From: Rugamonas sp. A1-17
Lineage (GTDB): Bacteria; Pseudomonadota; Gammaproteobacteria; Burkholderiales; Burkholderiaceae_D
Direction: 5' to 3'
Length of the DNA stretch: 64,000 nt
Assembly: GCA_025548565.1 (NCBI GenBank)
Contig: JAJLPB010000006.1
Location: 341,910 to 405,909, forward strand
The number at the start of each line of letters is the position of its first letter. Position 1 is the stretch's first letter. The notes beneath the pieces were generated by a model. It did no database searches and was not told where the DNA came from. It saw only the letters and a program-made list of their open reading frames with translations. This document shows, one piece after another, positions 45,705-55,168 of this stretch. A program made the position numbers and the translations under genes.

Positions 45705-47828
45705 TCAGTGCTGGATCTCATACTGGATTCGGACCAGTGGACGCTGCGTGCCGGCGGAAAGGCGCGAGCTCGCATACAGTCCGTCATCATAGCGTTGGCC
45801 GGAGAGCCGCGTGGACTGCAGCAGATTGGCCAGCGTCAGGCGCAGCCGGCCGCCGGCCGCCGGCCAGGACGCATAGGTCTCCAGTTCCCGGACGACGCCG
45901 GTCTCCTGTACCAGCGACTGCGAGGTGCGGGCGCTCCATCCGCCAACGAAACGGAAATTGGCGCCGGCCGTCACGCCTTGCGGCATGCGCAGATCGAGTC
46001 CGACGTTGGCCGTCAGCGGCGCCTGGTTGCCGAGGCGGTTGTCGGGTCCGGCCAGGCCCTCGACGCGCGACCAGTTGCGGCTCAGGTTGGCGCGCAGCTC
46101 GGCCGTGGTGCCGGCGGCCACCGCAACCTTGAACGGCACGCGCGCGTCGATTTCGATGCCGTGGACATTGGCCACGCCGCCATTGGCCGGGCTGCTGACC
46201 CAGACCCCGTCCTCCTGCCACAGCCTGAGCTGTACAACATCCTGGATGCGCCGCGCGTACGCGGACACGCTGACCATGGCATCGCCCGCGAAGTACGACT
46301 CCAGCGCCGCATCCAATCCCCAGGCCAGCTCGGGGCGCAGCGATGGATTGCCCTGGTAGTCCGGCTGCGTCGGACCGTTGTCGTTGTTGACCGTGTAGCG
46401 CCGCGGTACCAGGTCGCGGGGTTGCGGCGCCTTGTAGGTGCGCGCCAGCGCCACGCGCAACTGGTCGCGCGTACTCTCGGGCAGCTTCCAGACCACCTGA
46501 ACCACCGGACTCCACACCCGCGACGCGGTCGAGGCTTCACCCGGACCCCAGGTGCGGGTATCCAACCCTTCCCAGCGCAGTCCCAGATACGCTTGCAGAC
46601 GCGGAGTGACGGCCCACTCGTCCTGCGCGAACAGCGCCAGTTGTTCCACGCTGGCGTTGTAGTCCTGGTCCAGCGTGTACAAGGGCGGGCTGCCGGGCCC
46701 CTGGGGGCCGGTGTCGCGCTGATGGCGGCCCTCTTCGCGCCGCACGTCGGACGCGTCCCAGCCGATCGCGATGTCATGGCCGGCCATCAGCGGCGCCAGG
46801 TATTTGCCGCTGGTGTTGGCGCGGCGCTCATAGGCCCGCGAGGCCACCGCGCGATTGAGCCATGGGACGCCTTGCGGGTCGATGCCGTGGAACAGGTAGT
46901 CGCCGTCGCGGTGATTGGCCTCGATACCCGCTTTCAGCGTCAGTTTGCCGGTTTCGAAGCGCTGCATCCAGCTCAGGTCGGATTTAAGCAGCCAGTTCTT
47001 GAACAGCCCGCGCCAGTTGGAGTCCGGCGACGCGGTGGGCGCGCCCAGCAGCGTCGTCTCGGACTGCACCCCGCGCGCGTCGACATGCGACACATCCACC
47101 AGGCCTTGCCAGGTCAGCGAATTGCCGCCGTCGAGCTTGACGTCCGCGCGCGGCGCGGCACTGAGGCGGCGGGTACGGGTGCGGTCATCGTCCTCCAGCC
47201 GGCGCAGCGAGGTGGCGCCGGCGTCGGTGGTGCGCTCGTCGGTACCGGTCTGTTGCCTGCTGCGCGTTTCGCTGGCGGTGGCGGTGACGCCGTAGCCGAC
47301 CGCGCCGCTGCGTTCCATCCATTGGACGGTCGCCGTGGGACTGGTCTCTCCCGCCTGGCGGTCGGCGCTGAGCTTGGCGGTGCGGCGGGGCGCGCCGGCC
47401 GCCTTGCGCAATATGATGTTGATCGATCCGGCCACGGATTGCGCGCTGGCGTCCACTTGCGCGCTGCGCTGGATCTCGACGCGCTCGATCAGCTCCGGCG
47501 ACAGGGTTGCGATGTCAAAGTTGGCGGGCGCCGGCTGGCCATCGATCAGAATCTGGGTGTAGCCGCCGCCCAGGCCCCGCATGCGGATTTCGGTGCCGAC
47601 AATGCTGATGCCCGGTTGACGCTTCAGCGCGTCCGACAGGGTGGTTTCGCCGTAGCGCTGCAGGTCGTCGCGGCCAATCACGATGCGGCCGACGGCGTCG
47701 TCGCGGCGCAACTGGCTGCTGCCCGGTCCCCGCACCTCGACTTGCTGCAACGGGGGCGTATCGTCGCTGGCCACTGCGGTGATGCTCAGGACGAGAAGGG
47801 GAACTGGGCGCAATATGGAAAGACGCAT
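45705..47828 (-). CDS. TonB-dependent outer-membrane receptor
   Basis: A 707-residue receptor started at 47828, where a signal peptide (MRLSILRPVPLLVLSITAVA) begins; the longer frame reaches into the neighbouring region. The plug domain shows VEVRGPGSSQLRRDDAVGRI, LKRQPGISIVGTEIRMRGLG and AGSINIILRKA. The barrel ends with RLSAGTQRPLVRIQYEIQH, finishing in a charged/aromatic residue rather than a clean terminal Phe. It is closer to the compact ferric-siderophore/vitamin type of 650-750 residues than to the 900-residue carbohydrate type. Ligand unknown. It lies divergent from the LytS/LytTR system, which may regulate it. Confidence 0.9.
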   Translation of the reverse strand: MRLSILRPVPLLVLSITAVASDDTPPLQQVEVRGPGSSQLRRDDAVGRIVIGRDDLQRYGETTLSDALKRQPGISIVGTEIRMRGLGGGYTQILIDGQPAPANFDIATLSPELIERVEIQRSAQVDASAQSVAGSINIILRKAAGAPRRTAKLSADRQAGETSPTATVQWMERSGAVGYGVTATASETRSRQQTGTDERTTDAGATSLRRLEDDDRTRTRRLSAAPRADVKLDGGNSLTWQGLVDVSHVDARGVQSETTLLGAPTASPDSNWRGLFKNWLLKSDLSWMQRFETGKLTLKAGIEANHRDGDYLFHGIDPQGVPWLNRAVASRAYERRANTSGKYLAPLMAGHDIAIGWDASDVRREEGRHQRDTGPQGPGSPPLYTLDQDYNASVEQLALFAQDEWAVTPRLQAYLGLRWEGLDTRTWGPGEASTASRVWSPVVQVVWKLPESTRDQLRVALARTYKAPQPRDLVPRRYTVNNDNGPTQPDYQGNPSLRPELAWGLDAALESYFAGDAMVSVSAYARRIQDVVQLRLWQEDGVWVSSPANGGVANVHGIEIDARVPFKVAVAAGTTAELRANLSRNWSRVEGLAGPDNRLGNQAPLTANVGLDLRMPQGVTAGANFRFVGGWSARTSQSLVQETGVVRELETYASWPAAGGRLRLTLANLLQSTRLSGQRYDDGLYASSRLSAGTQRPLVRIQYEIQH

Positions 47829-48057
47829 GATGATGGTAACGGAAGTTGAAGAGTCGCCAGCGTAGCGCACGGCGTGCGGTCGCTCCACCGGCGTGTGATG
47901 AGTGCCCGCGCCTGAGGGACGAAGTGGCCGCCCGCCGCGCCTGGACGCGGGCGCCGCCGCGCGGCACACCGCTGAAGAGTGACGAAACCGGATTTTTGCG
48001 GGAGGAACCGGCAATTCCGGCTGTTATACTCTGCGACAAACATTGATATCGCTGCCC

Positions 48058-49134
48058 ATGTCCGCAAAATCACGCGCGTTTTTGACTAATTTCGGCCTCT
48101 GGACGCTGCTGTGCGCAGTCGCCGGGGTCAGCACCTACGGCGACGCGGCGCATAACCGCGATTTCCGCAGTTACTGGATGATGACGCTGGGCTGGTGGTG
48201 CGGCTACGCGGTGATGATGGTGCAAAGCTACGTGCTTTACCTGATCTACCAACGCCACCCGCGCTGGCTCGGCACCCGGCGCCTCATCATGCGCGGCTAC
48301 CTGGTGTATCTGACCATATGCTGGCCGGTCGCCATGCTTGGCCTTGCCTACCGGCGCTGCTTCAAGTTCGACCTGGCGCCCAATCTGGCGAACGCCTGGC
48401 ACTACTGGATTTCGATGGATAAATTCGAGTGGTTTGTGGTGTTTATATTGTTGACGCTGGCATTTGGTGTGGTGGTGGCCGGCTTGCTGTGGCAGCAGCG
48501 GCAGCTGCAAACCCGCGAGCTGGCCGCCATGCGCTTGTCGCTGGAGCGGCAGCGGTTGGCCGCGTTGCGCGGGCAGCTGGAACCACATTTCATCTTCAAT
48601 ACGCTCAGCGCGATCGGCGCCATGGTGAGGACCGACGACAAGCCGGTCGCGCTGGACGGACTGTCGCGCTTTGGCGATCTGCTGCAGTATGCGCTGTTGA
48701 GCAGCGAGCGCGACTGGGTCAGCCTGAAGCAGGAACTGCAGTTCGTGCTGGATTATCTGGAATTGCAGCATCTGCGGTTTGGCGCCCGGCTACGCGTCAG
48801 CATCGAGGGGGAGCAGGTGCTGGAGGCGGAAGTGGAATGTCCGCCGATGCTGTTGCAACCGCTGGTCGAAAACGCCTTGCGGCATGATCTGGAATGCCAT
48901 GGCGGCAGCAGCGATATCAGCGTCACGTTCGCGCGCGAAGGCGAGTTTCTGCTGGTCCGCGTCAGCAATCCGATCTTCGACCAGGTGGCGCCGACCGCCG
49001 GATTGGGGATCGGCCTGCGAGGCATCCGGGCGCGGCTGCTGCTTGCCTACGGCAACCTGGCGTCGCTCGATACCGCCCGGATCGATGGGCGGTTTGTGGC
49101 CGGACTACGGCTCCCATGGCAAGTGATCGATTGA
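48058..49134 (+). CDS. LytS/AlgZ-type sensor histidine kinase
   Basis: A 358-residue membrane sensor kinase. Four hydrophobic helices occupy residues about 10-145, followed by a linker helix and the HisKA_like domain. The phosphoacceptor His177 lies in LEPHFIFNTLSAIGAM, the hallmark of the LytS/His_kinase family. The ATP-binding domain has PPMLLQPLVENALRHDL and GLGIGLRGIRARL. The start at 48058 (ATG) is used; the upstream TTG is less likely. It ends two bases before its response regulator. Confidence 0.9.
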   Translation: MSAKSRAFLTNFGLWTLLCAVAGVSTYGDAAHNRDFRSYWMMTLGWWCGYAVMMVQSYVLYLIYQRHPRWLGTRRLIMRGYLVYLTICWPVAMLGLAYRRCFKFDLAPNLANAWHYWISMDKFEWFVVFILLTLAFGVVVAGLLWQQRQLQTRELAAMRLSLERQRLAALRGQLEPHFIFNTLSAIGAMVRTDDKPVALDGLSRFGDLLQYALLSSERDWVSLKQELQFVLDYLELQHLRFGARLRVSIEGEQVLEAEVECPPMLLQPLVENALRHDLECHGGSSDISVTFAREGEFLLVRVSNPIFDQVAPTAGLGIGLRGIRARLLLAYGNLASLDTARIDGRFVAGLRLPWQVID

Positions 49135-49136
49135 GC

Positions 49137-49901
49137 ATGACTTTTAAAATCCTGATTGTGGACGACGAGGCGCACGCGCGGACCAATTTACGGCTGGCGC
49201 TTGCGCCGCTGACCGAATGGGTGGTGACGGGCGAATGCCCGAGCGCGGCCAGCGCCCGCGACTTCCTGCAAACGAACGACGTCGACCTGATACTGCTGGA
49301 TGTGCAGATGCCGCAGGAGTCCGGGCTGGAGCTGGCTCGCTCCCTGAGCCAGCGGGAATTGCCGCCGCTGATAGTATTCGCGACCGCGCATCGGGGGCAT
49401 GCGCTCGATGCCTTCGACGCCCATGCCCTGGACTACATTGTCAAGCCCGTTAGCGAGCCACGCCTGCACCAGGCGATAACCCGCGCCCGGGTATTGCTGG
49501 AGCAACGCGCCACGTATGCCCGTGCCTTGCGCCAGTTCACCGATCCCGCTCCCGGGTTCTGGCGCGAATTGATCGTCAGGTCGGTAGGGCGGATGGACCG
49601 GGTCGCCTTGCAGGATGTGCGCTGGATCGAGACCGCCGGCAATTACGTTGAGCTGCATGTGGCGGACGGCACACTGATGCACCGCACGACGCTTACCGAG
49701 CTGGTCCAGTACCTGGATCCGGCCGAATTCCTGCGCATACACCGCCGCATCCTGGTCCGGCGCGACCAGGTGCTCGGCGTGCGCCAGGTGCAGGAGAGCA
49801 GCTACATGGTGGCGTTGCGCTGCGGCCAGCTGCTGCCGATCAGCGAGAGCTACTGGGCCGCGGTCAAGTTGGCGCTAGGCCGCGGCAGCATCTTGCCGTG
49901 A
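49137..49901 (+). CDS. LytTR-family response regulator
   Basis: A 254-residue response regulator. The receiver domain has the acidic pair in ILIVDDEAHART, the phosphorylation site Asp55 in LLDVQMP, and the conserved Lys in YIVKP. The output domain is LytTR: VGRMDRVALQDVRWIETAGNYVELHV and FLRIHRRILVRRDQV. LytTR proteins bind imperfect direct repeats. It is coupled to the kinase gene; its targets may include the divergent TonB receptor. It ends 22 bases before the convergent PPTase stop. Confidence 0.92.
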   Translation: MTFKILIVDDEAHARTNLRLALAPLTEWVVTGECPSAASARDFLQTNDVDLILLDVQMPQESGLELARSLSQRELPPLIVFATAHRGHALDAFDAHALDYIVKPVSEPRLHQAITRARVLLEQRATYARALRQFTDPAPGFWRELIVRSVGRMDRVALQDVRWIETAGNYVELHVADGTLMHRTTLTELVQYLDPAEFLRIHRRILVRRDQVLGVRQVQESSYMVALRCGQLLPISESYWAAVKLALGRGSILP

Positions 49902-49923
49902 GCGGCGCGCGCGCCCTTGCGCC

Positions 49924-50760
49924 TCAGGCATGGCCGCCGGTGCTGCGCCAGCGCCCGATGTCGACCGCCTGCGCCGACGTCAGCGATGTCAGGCGCCTGA
50001 CGGTCGGCGGCATGCCGCCTGGGCCGCGATGTTCGCAGCACACCGCCAGCACCTGCCTGCCCGGCAGCAGGCATTGCGCCATGTGCCAGCGCGCCGACCG
50101 GTGGATTGCGCCGGCAGGCAGCGTATAGCCCACCGTGCGGGACGCCGTGAGGTCGAAAACGATGTCGTCGAGCGCAATCGTCAGGCCCAGACCGATCGCC
50201 TTGGTGTAGGCCTCCTTGAAGGTCCAGTGCTCGCAAAATGCCCGGGGCACCCGGGCCGGGGCCAAGGCGGCCAGCGCGGCACGCTCGGCCGGCGCGAAGA
50301 AGCGGCCGGCGATCGCCGGCAGATCGCATGAGGAACTGACCGGCTGCACATCGACGCCCAGCCGCGCCTGGCGCGTGATCCCGATGACCGTGTAGCGGCT
50401 CGAATGCGACAGGCTGAACACCAGGCCCGAGGCCGCGGCCTGCGCCGGTGTCAGGTGCCGGCCGCCGTATCGGCCTGTGTCGAATCGCCAGGCGTCCGGC
50501 GGTGTCGCGGCATAGGCGGAGAGGACGGTGCGCAATGCCGCGCACCGTAGCTGGAAACGACGGCGCTGGACATCGTCGGTCAGGCCGGCCTGCCGCGCGC
50601 GTTCGTCGGCACTCAGCAATCCGGGCGGCACGGCGAAGCGGAGCGCGTGCCGGTAATCCAGCAGCCACAGGCCGACCTCGCCGGGCGCCAGGCTCAGCGG
50701 GGCGGCCGGCCCGTCCCGGCAGGGAACCGATCGCACCGTCCGCTCAAGCGCTGGCACCAT
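49924..50760 (-). CDS. 4'-phosphopantetheinyl transferase (Sfp type)
   Basis: A 278-residue Sfp-type enzyme that transfers phosphopantetheine from CoA to carrier-protein serines. Motifs are SLSHSSRYTVIGI, LGVDVQPVS (metal-binding Asp) and WTFKEAYTKAIGLGL (Glu and Lys of the active site). It overlaps the adenylation-thiolation gene by 17 bases as the last gene of the left biosynthetic operon. It would activate the ACP and PCP domains encoded in this cluster. Confidence 0.93.
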   Translation of the reverse strand: MVPALERTVRSVPCRDGPAAPLSLAPGEVGLWLLDYRHALRFAVPPGLLSADERARQAGLTDDVQRRRFQLRCAALRTVLSAYAATPPDAWRFDTGRYGGRHLTPAQAAASGLVFSLSHSSRYTVIGITRQARLGVDVQPVSSSCDLPAIAGRFFAPAERAALAALAPARVPRAFCEHWTFKEAYTKAIGLGLTIALDDIVFDLTASRTVGYTLPAGAIHRSARWHMAQCLLPGRQVLAVCCEHRGPGGMPPTVRRLTSLTSAQAVDIGRWRSTGGHA

Positions 50761-52627
50761 GGGGAGCGCGCAGCGCTTGCTCCAGCTCTTGTGGCGAGCG
50801 CGACGCGGCCATCACCAGCGCCACCAGATTCTCGGCAAACCCGGCCAGCGTGGCGTCCTGGAATATCGTGGCCAACTGGGCTTGTATCCGCAGTTCCTTC
50901 TGCACCCGGTTGATCATGCGCACCGCCAGCAGCGAGTGTCCGCCGAGCTCGAAAAAATTATCCAGGCGGCCCACCCGGTCGACGCTGAGCAGTTCGGCCC
51001 ACAGCAGGGCCAGCGCTTGCTCGAGCTCCCCTTCCGGCGCGACGTATGTCCGGCTGAGGTAGGCGTCGTTGTCCGGCGCCGGCAGCGCGGCCCGGTCCAG
51101 TTTGCCGTTGCTGGTCAGCGGCATGGCGTCCAGCCGCATATATGCCGCGGGCACCATGTATTCCGGCAGTTGCGTCGTCAATGCCTCGATCAGGGAGGCC
51201 ACTGAAAAATCGCAGTCGTCCCGAGCGACGTAGTACGCCACCAGGCGCCGCTCGCCGGGAACGTCCTCCCGCGCCAGCACCGCCACTTCGCGCATCCCGG
51301 GCAGCTCGCGCAGGCGCGCCTCGATTTCGCCCAGCTCGATCCGGAATCCGCGTATCTTCACCTGCTGGTCGGCGCGGCCAAGGAAGTCCAGCTCGCCGCT
51401 GGGCAGACGCCGCGCCAGATCGCCGCTCCGGTACAGCCGTTCCTGCGGCACGAACGGGTTGGGCATGAAACGCTCCGCCGTCAGCTCGGGACGGTGCAGA
51501 TAGCCGCGCGCCACGCCCGCGCCGCCGACATAGATCTCGCCCACCGTGCCGGGCGGGACGGGTTCCATCGCCGGATCGAGCAGGTACAGCTTCAGATCCG
51601 CCAGGCGCTGCCCGATCGGGGAGCCCGTGGCGCCGGCGTCGAGCGGGCTCAGCGCGCGATAGGTGACATGCACCGTGGTCTCGGTGATGCCATACATATT
51701 GACCAGTTGGGTGGCCTGGTTGACGGCGCGCGCATACCAGGGAGCGAGCGTGGCGGGCTGCAATGCCTCGCCGCCAAAGACGACCTGGCGCAGCGCGTGG
51801 GGCCGCGGTTCCTGTTCCTGCACGTTGCTGAAGCTGGCGAAGGCGCTCGGCGTCATATTCAGGACCGTCACTTGCTCGCTGACCACCAGATGATAGAAGC
51901 TGTCGATGGAGCGGGCGATATGGCGCGGGACCACGATCAGCCGGCCGCCATAGCTCAGCGCGCCCCAGACTTCCCATACCGAGAAATCGAAGGCGAACGA
52001 GTGCAACATGGTCCAGACATCGCCGGGCCCGAAGCCGAACAAGGACTCGGTGCTGCCGAACAGGCGAGTCACATTGCGGTGCTCGACCATCACGCCCTTG
52101 GGCTTTCCGGTGGAGCCCGACGTGTAGATGACATAAGCGAGGTTGTGGGCGGCGAGGCCGGCGTCGCGCGGATCGGGATTGTCGGCGTTGGCGTCGGACC
52201 AGCGGATCGCGTCGCGCTGGATATCGACGACAGGCGCCATGGCCGCGCCGGTGCGCGAACCGGCCGCCAGCGCGTCGCGCCCGCTGCCATAAGTCAGTAT
52301 CATTTGCGGGGCGCTGTCCTCCAGCATGAAGGCGAGCCGGTCGGCGGGGTAGGTGGGGTCGATCGGAACATAGGCGCCGCCCGCCTTCAGGATCGCCAGC
52401 AGCCCGACGATCATTTCCAGCGAGCGGTCGGCACACAGGGCGATCCGCGATTCCGGGCCCACGCCGCACTGCCGCAGGTAGTGCGCCAGGCGGTTGGCGC
52501 GCTTGTTCAGGTCCAGGTAACTGAGGGACTTGTCCTCATAGACCAGCGCGGTCGCCTTGGGTTGGGCGGCGGCCAGTTGTTCGAATCTGCTGTGAATCAG
52601 TTGAGCTTGGGTGGGCACTGCTTGCAT
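50744..52627 (-). CDS. Standalone NRPS adenylation-thiolation protein, threonine-type code
   Basis: A 627-residue A-PCP didomain. Core motifs: YTSGSTGKPKGV (A3), NMYGITETTVH (A5), GEIYVGGAGVARGYL (A6), YRSGDLARR (A7), and NGKLDRAALP (A10). The carrier domain has FFELGGHSLLAV with Ser565. Aligning to PheA by eye, the ten specificity residues read D-F-W-N-V-G-M-V-H-K, which differs from the known threonine code (DFWNIGMVHK) at one place. No condensation domain is attached, so it may load Thr onto itself for processing or for transfer to the NRPS on the right. It lies between FkbH-like and PPTase genes. Confidence 0.9.
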   Translation of the reverse strand: MQAVPTQAQLIHSRFEQLAAAQPKATALVYEDKSLSYLDLNKRANRLAHYLRQCGVGPESRIALCADRSLEMIVGLLAILKAGGAYVPIDPTYPADRLAFMLEDSAPQMILTYGSGRDALAAGSRTGAAMAPVVDIQRDAIRWSDANADNPDPRDAGLAAHNLAYVIYTSGSTGKPKGVMVEHRNVTRLFGSTESLFGFGPGDVWTMLHSFAFDFSVWEVWGALSYGGRLIVVPRHIARSIDSFYHLVVSEQVTVLNMTPSAFASFSNVQEQEPRPHALRQVVFGGEALQPATLAPWYARAVNQATQLVNMYGITETTVHVTYRALSPLDAGATGSPIGQRLADLKLYLLDPAMEPVPPGTVGEIYVGGAGVARGYLHRPELTAERFMPNPFVPQERLYRSGDLARRLPSGELDFLGRADQQVKIRGFRIELGEIEARLRELPGMREVAVLAREDVPGERRLVAYYVARDDCDFSVASLIEALTTQLPEYMVPAAYMRLDAMPLTSNGKLDRAALPAPDNDAYLSRTYVAPEGELEQALALLWAELLSVDRVGRLDNFFELGGHSLLAVRMINRVQKELRIQAQLATIFQDATLAGFAENLVALVMAASRSPQELEQALRAPHGASA

Positions 52628-52717
52628 ATCGGTTCGCCTTGTCGTGAATGCCGCGGGGCAGCTGGCCCCGCGCGGTTTCAGGTACTGCCTCGTCGGCAGC
52701 GAGATTTTCCGGCCGCG

Positions 52718-53776
52718 TCAGGGCGCGTGCAACGTGACGTAGTCCGGAAACCGCACCGGCTCGGTCAGCGGGTGCTGATAGATCTCGACCGCGCCGTCCT
52801 TGCCGGCCGGCTGGAAGCCGCCAAAACGGTAGGTCGCGATCATCATGCGATTGCGTTCGTTGGGAATCAGCTCCGCGCGCAACGCGACCTGGTGCTGTTG
52901 CGCGCTTTTCTGCAGCCACTGGATGAAAACCGAGCCGACGCCGCGCGTCATGACGCGGCACGACATCAGGAACGCCTGGATCGTCCAGGCGCCGGGCTGC
53001 TTGGACACCAACGCCAGGCCGATCTTGCCGTAGTCGCCGTAGATGTCGCTGAGCGCGGCGACCCAGAAGTCGTGCTGCGCGGAGGTGCGGAAGGCGTCCA
53101 GCTGGCTGCGCGAGTAGATGCGGCCGGTGGTGTTGAGCTGGTTGGTGCGCGCCACCAGTTCCTCAAGGCGGTCCAGGTCGGCTTCTTCGGCGCGGCGCAG
53201 GGTCAGCCGCATGGCCACCGAGGCGAGGAACTCTTCGCGCGGGCCTTCGAACGCCTCTTCGGCAGCCTGGCGCGCGGCGTCCTCCAGATACATCCGGCGC
53301 CGCATCGCGGTTTCGTCGGTCAGGACGCCGGGCTGGAACTCGGCCATGTCGGCCAGCGCGGGCCGCAGCGCGCTGTTGATGCACAAGGTTTGCGGATGCA
53401 CGGACTTCACCTCGTCCAGCTCGAACGGCGTGTCGTCGATGAACGCGATCGCGTCCGTGCCGATATTCAGCCGCTCGGCGATGCGCTGCACCGACGTGCT
53501 TTTGTTACCCCAGTGGATTTGCGGGTACAAGAAATACTCTTTCAGGCCCAGTTGTTCCAGGCGCGCCAGCGCCGGTTCGGGGTCGTTCTTGCTGGCGATG
53601 GATTGCAGGATGCCGCGCCGGTCCAGCTCGCGCACCAGCTCCGGTACGCCGGCGAAGGGCCGGACCTGGTCGCCCTCGAGCAACACCCCATCCCATAAAG
53701 TGTGGTCCAGGTCCCAGACCAGGCATTTGACGGCTTTGCGCTGAGGAGACGCGGTCATGTGCATGTGTGTATCCAT
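52718..53776 (-). CDS. FkbH-like HAD-family glyceryl-ACP synthase
   Basis: A 352-residue protein of the FkbH family, which loads a glyceryl unit from 1,3-bisphosphoglycerate onto an ACP and removes phosphate. The HAD motif is VWDLDHTLWDGVLLEGD (Asp22, Asp24). Other HAD parts are SIASKNDPEPALARLEQLGL and FIDDTPFELDEVKSVHP. A GNAT-like C-terminal domain follows (LEELVARTNQLNTTGR, then FLMSCRVMTRGVG). The start may be any of three ATGs (53776, 53764, 53758), which overlap the acyl-CoA dehydrogenase gene. This is the committed step towards hydroxymalonyl-ACP. Confidence 0.9.
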   Translation of the reverse strand: MDTHMHMTASPQRKAVKCLVWDLDHTLWDGVLLEGDQVRPFAGVPELVRELDRRGILQSIASKNDPEPALARLEQLGLKEYFLYPQIHWGNKSTSVQRIAERLNIGTDAIAFIDDTPFELDEVKSVHPQTLCINSALRPALADMAEFQPGVLTDETAMRRRMYLEDAARQAAEEAFEGPREEFLASVAMRLTLRRAEEADLDRLEELVARTNQLNTTGRIYSRSQLDAFRTSAQHDFWVAALSDIYGDYGKIGLALVSKQPGAWTIQAFLMSCRVMTRGVGSVFIQWLQKSAQQHQVALRAELIPNERNRMMIATYRFGGFQPAGKDGAVEIYQHPLTEPVRFPDYVTLHAP

Positions 53777-54903
53777 TGTCGGCTGTATTGTGCGATTAAC
53801 ATCTGTTGAATTTGCCGGCTGCCTTCAATGAGACTGAGAATGCGCGCGTCGCGCGCATACCGCTGCACTGGATGGCCGCCGCTGAGACCGAGCGCGCCAT
53901 GGATCTGCAGCGCTTGTCCCGCGACCTGTTCCGCGGCGCTGGCGGCGAAGTACTTGGCCGCCGTGGTCCGTGCCAGCATGTCGTTGGCGCGGCCCTGTCG
54001 GGCGTTGGTAGCGTCGCGACACATCAGCGCGGCCGCCCGGCTGTGCACCATCATGTCGCTGAGAAGCTGCTGTATCAGCGGTTGCTCGCTCAGCGGCTTG
54101 GCGAACTGGACGCGGGTGTCGGCATGGTGCACGGCCGCCTCCAGACATGCCTGCGCCAGACCTGCCGCGCCCCAGGCGATGCAGAACCGGCCGTGGTCGA
54201 GCACCGAGCCGACAATGCGCGACAAGCCGAACCCCGTGCTGCCCAGTAAATTCGCGCTGGGCAGCACGCACCGGTCGAACGCGATCCGGGCCAGCATCGC
54301 CGAGCGGAAGCCGTACATGTCGCGGATCGGCGTCACCGACAGGCCGGGCTGATCGCGGTCGACCAGGACCGTCGTCAGTTGGCCGTCCAGCTGGGCGCTG
54401 ACGAGGAAGAGCCCGGCGACCTGGCCGAACGAAATCCAGGTCTTGGCGCCGTCCAGCAGCAGCGTGTCGCCTTGCCGCGTCAACGTCGTGCTCGCCGCCG
54501 CGATGTCGCTGCCGGCGCCGTCCTCGCTGAGCGCGCAGGCGCCGATGACGGCGCCCCCGGCCAGCCTGGGCAGCCACTGCGTGCGCTGCGCAGGCGTGCC
54601 CCAGCGCCCGATCGCCACCGACACCATGGTATGCACCGTGAACAGGCTCAGCAGAGAACAGCTGGCCGCGCCCAGGGCCGCGCCCAACTCGCCGACCGCC
54701 TGGTCGTCAAAGGCCTGGCCGCCGTATTGCGCCGCGATGCACGCGCCCAGCAGTCCGGAGCGGCCTATGTTGTCGAGCAATTGCGGCGGAATCGACTGCG
54801 CCTGGTCCAACTCGTCCGCGACCGGCCCGATTTCGCTGGCGATCAACGCCTTGATCGCCGCCAGCGCCGGCGGCGCCCCGGCCTGGGTCGACGCTGCCGT
54901 CAC
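53755..54903 (-). CDS. Acyl-CoA dehydrogenase-like flavoprotein (FkbI-like)
   Basis: A 382-residue flavoprotein of the acyl-CoA dehydrogenase family. FAD-binding parts are IGACALSEDGAGSDIAA and TWISFGQVAGLFLVSA. The C-terminal catalytic region is QIHGALGLSGGHPVQRYARDARILSLIEGSRQIQQ, with the expected Glu in IEGS. In FkbI-type pathways it oxidises the 3-carbon unit on the ACP to the carboxylate stage. It starts four bases inside the ACP gene (ATGA) and is followed by the FkbH-like gene. Confidence 0.9.
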   Translation of the reverse strand: MTAASTQAGAPPALAAIKALIASEIGPVADELDQAQSIPPQLLDNIGRSGLLGACIAAQYGGQAFDDQAVGELGAALGAASCSLLSLFTVHTMVSVAIGRWGTPAQRTQWLPRLAGGAVIGACALSEDGAGSDIAAASTTLTRQGDTLLLDGAKTWISFGQVAGLFLVSAQLDGQLTTVLVDRDQPGLSVTPIRDMYGFRSAMLARIAFDRCVLPSANLLGSTGFGLSRIVGSVLDHGRFCIAWGAAGLAQACLEAAVHHADTRVQFAKPLSEQPLIQQLLSDMMVHSRAAALMCRDATNARQGRANDMLARTTAAKYFAASAAEQVAGQALQIHGALGLSGGHPVQRYARDARILSLIEGSRQIQQMLIAQYSRQWIHTCT

Positions 54904-55160
54904 GCGGCGCTACCCGCGGCTTGTTTGGCGTGCACGAAGCGGTGGATCGCGTTGATGCTGCAAAAATTCTTCAAATCCATGTCCTCCGGCTCCACGCGGC
55001 AGCCCAGGGTGGATTCGACAAACAGCACCAGCTGCATCGCGAACAAGGAGTTCACATAGCGCTCCTGGAAGATGTCGCGGTCGTCGTCCAGGATTACGCC
55101 GCGGCGAACAAAGCCTTCGATAAAAGACCTGATCGAATTTTTCATGTCAATGTCGTTCAT
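54900..55160 (-). CDS. Acyl carrier protein (FkbJ-like)
   Basis: An 86-residue discrete carrier protein. The phosphopantetheine site is Ser38 in RYVNSLFAMQLVLFVE, with NSL in place of the usual DSL. Acidic helix II and the C-terminal FVHAKQ helix complete the fold. It carries the glyceryl/hydroxymalonyl unit between the FkbH-, FkbI- and FkbK-like enzymes. The PPTase in this operon would activate it. Eight bases separate it from the upstream dehydrogenase gene. Confidence 0.88.
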   Translation of the reverse strand: MNDIDMKNSIRSFIEGFVRRGVILDDDRDIFQERYVNSLFAMQLVLFVESTLGCRVEPEDMDLKNFCSINAIHRFVHAKQAAGSAA

Positions 55161-55168
55161 GCGTGCCT

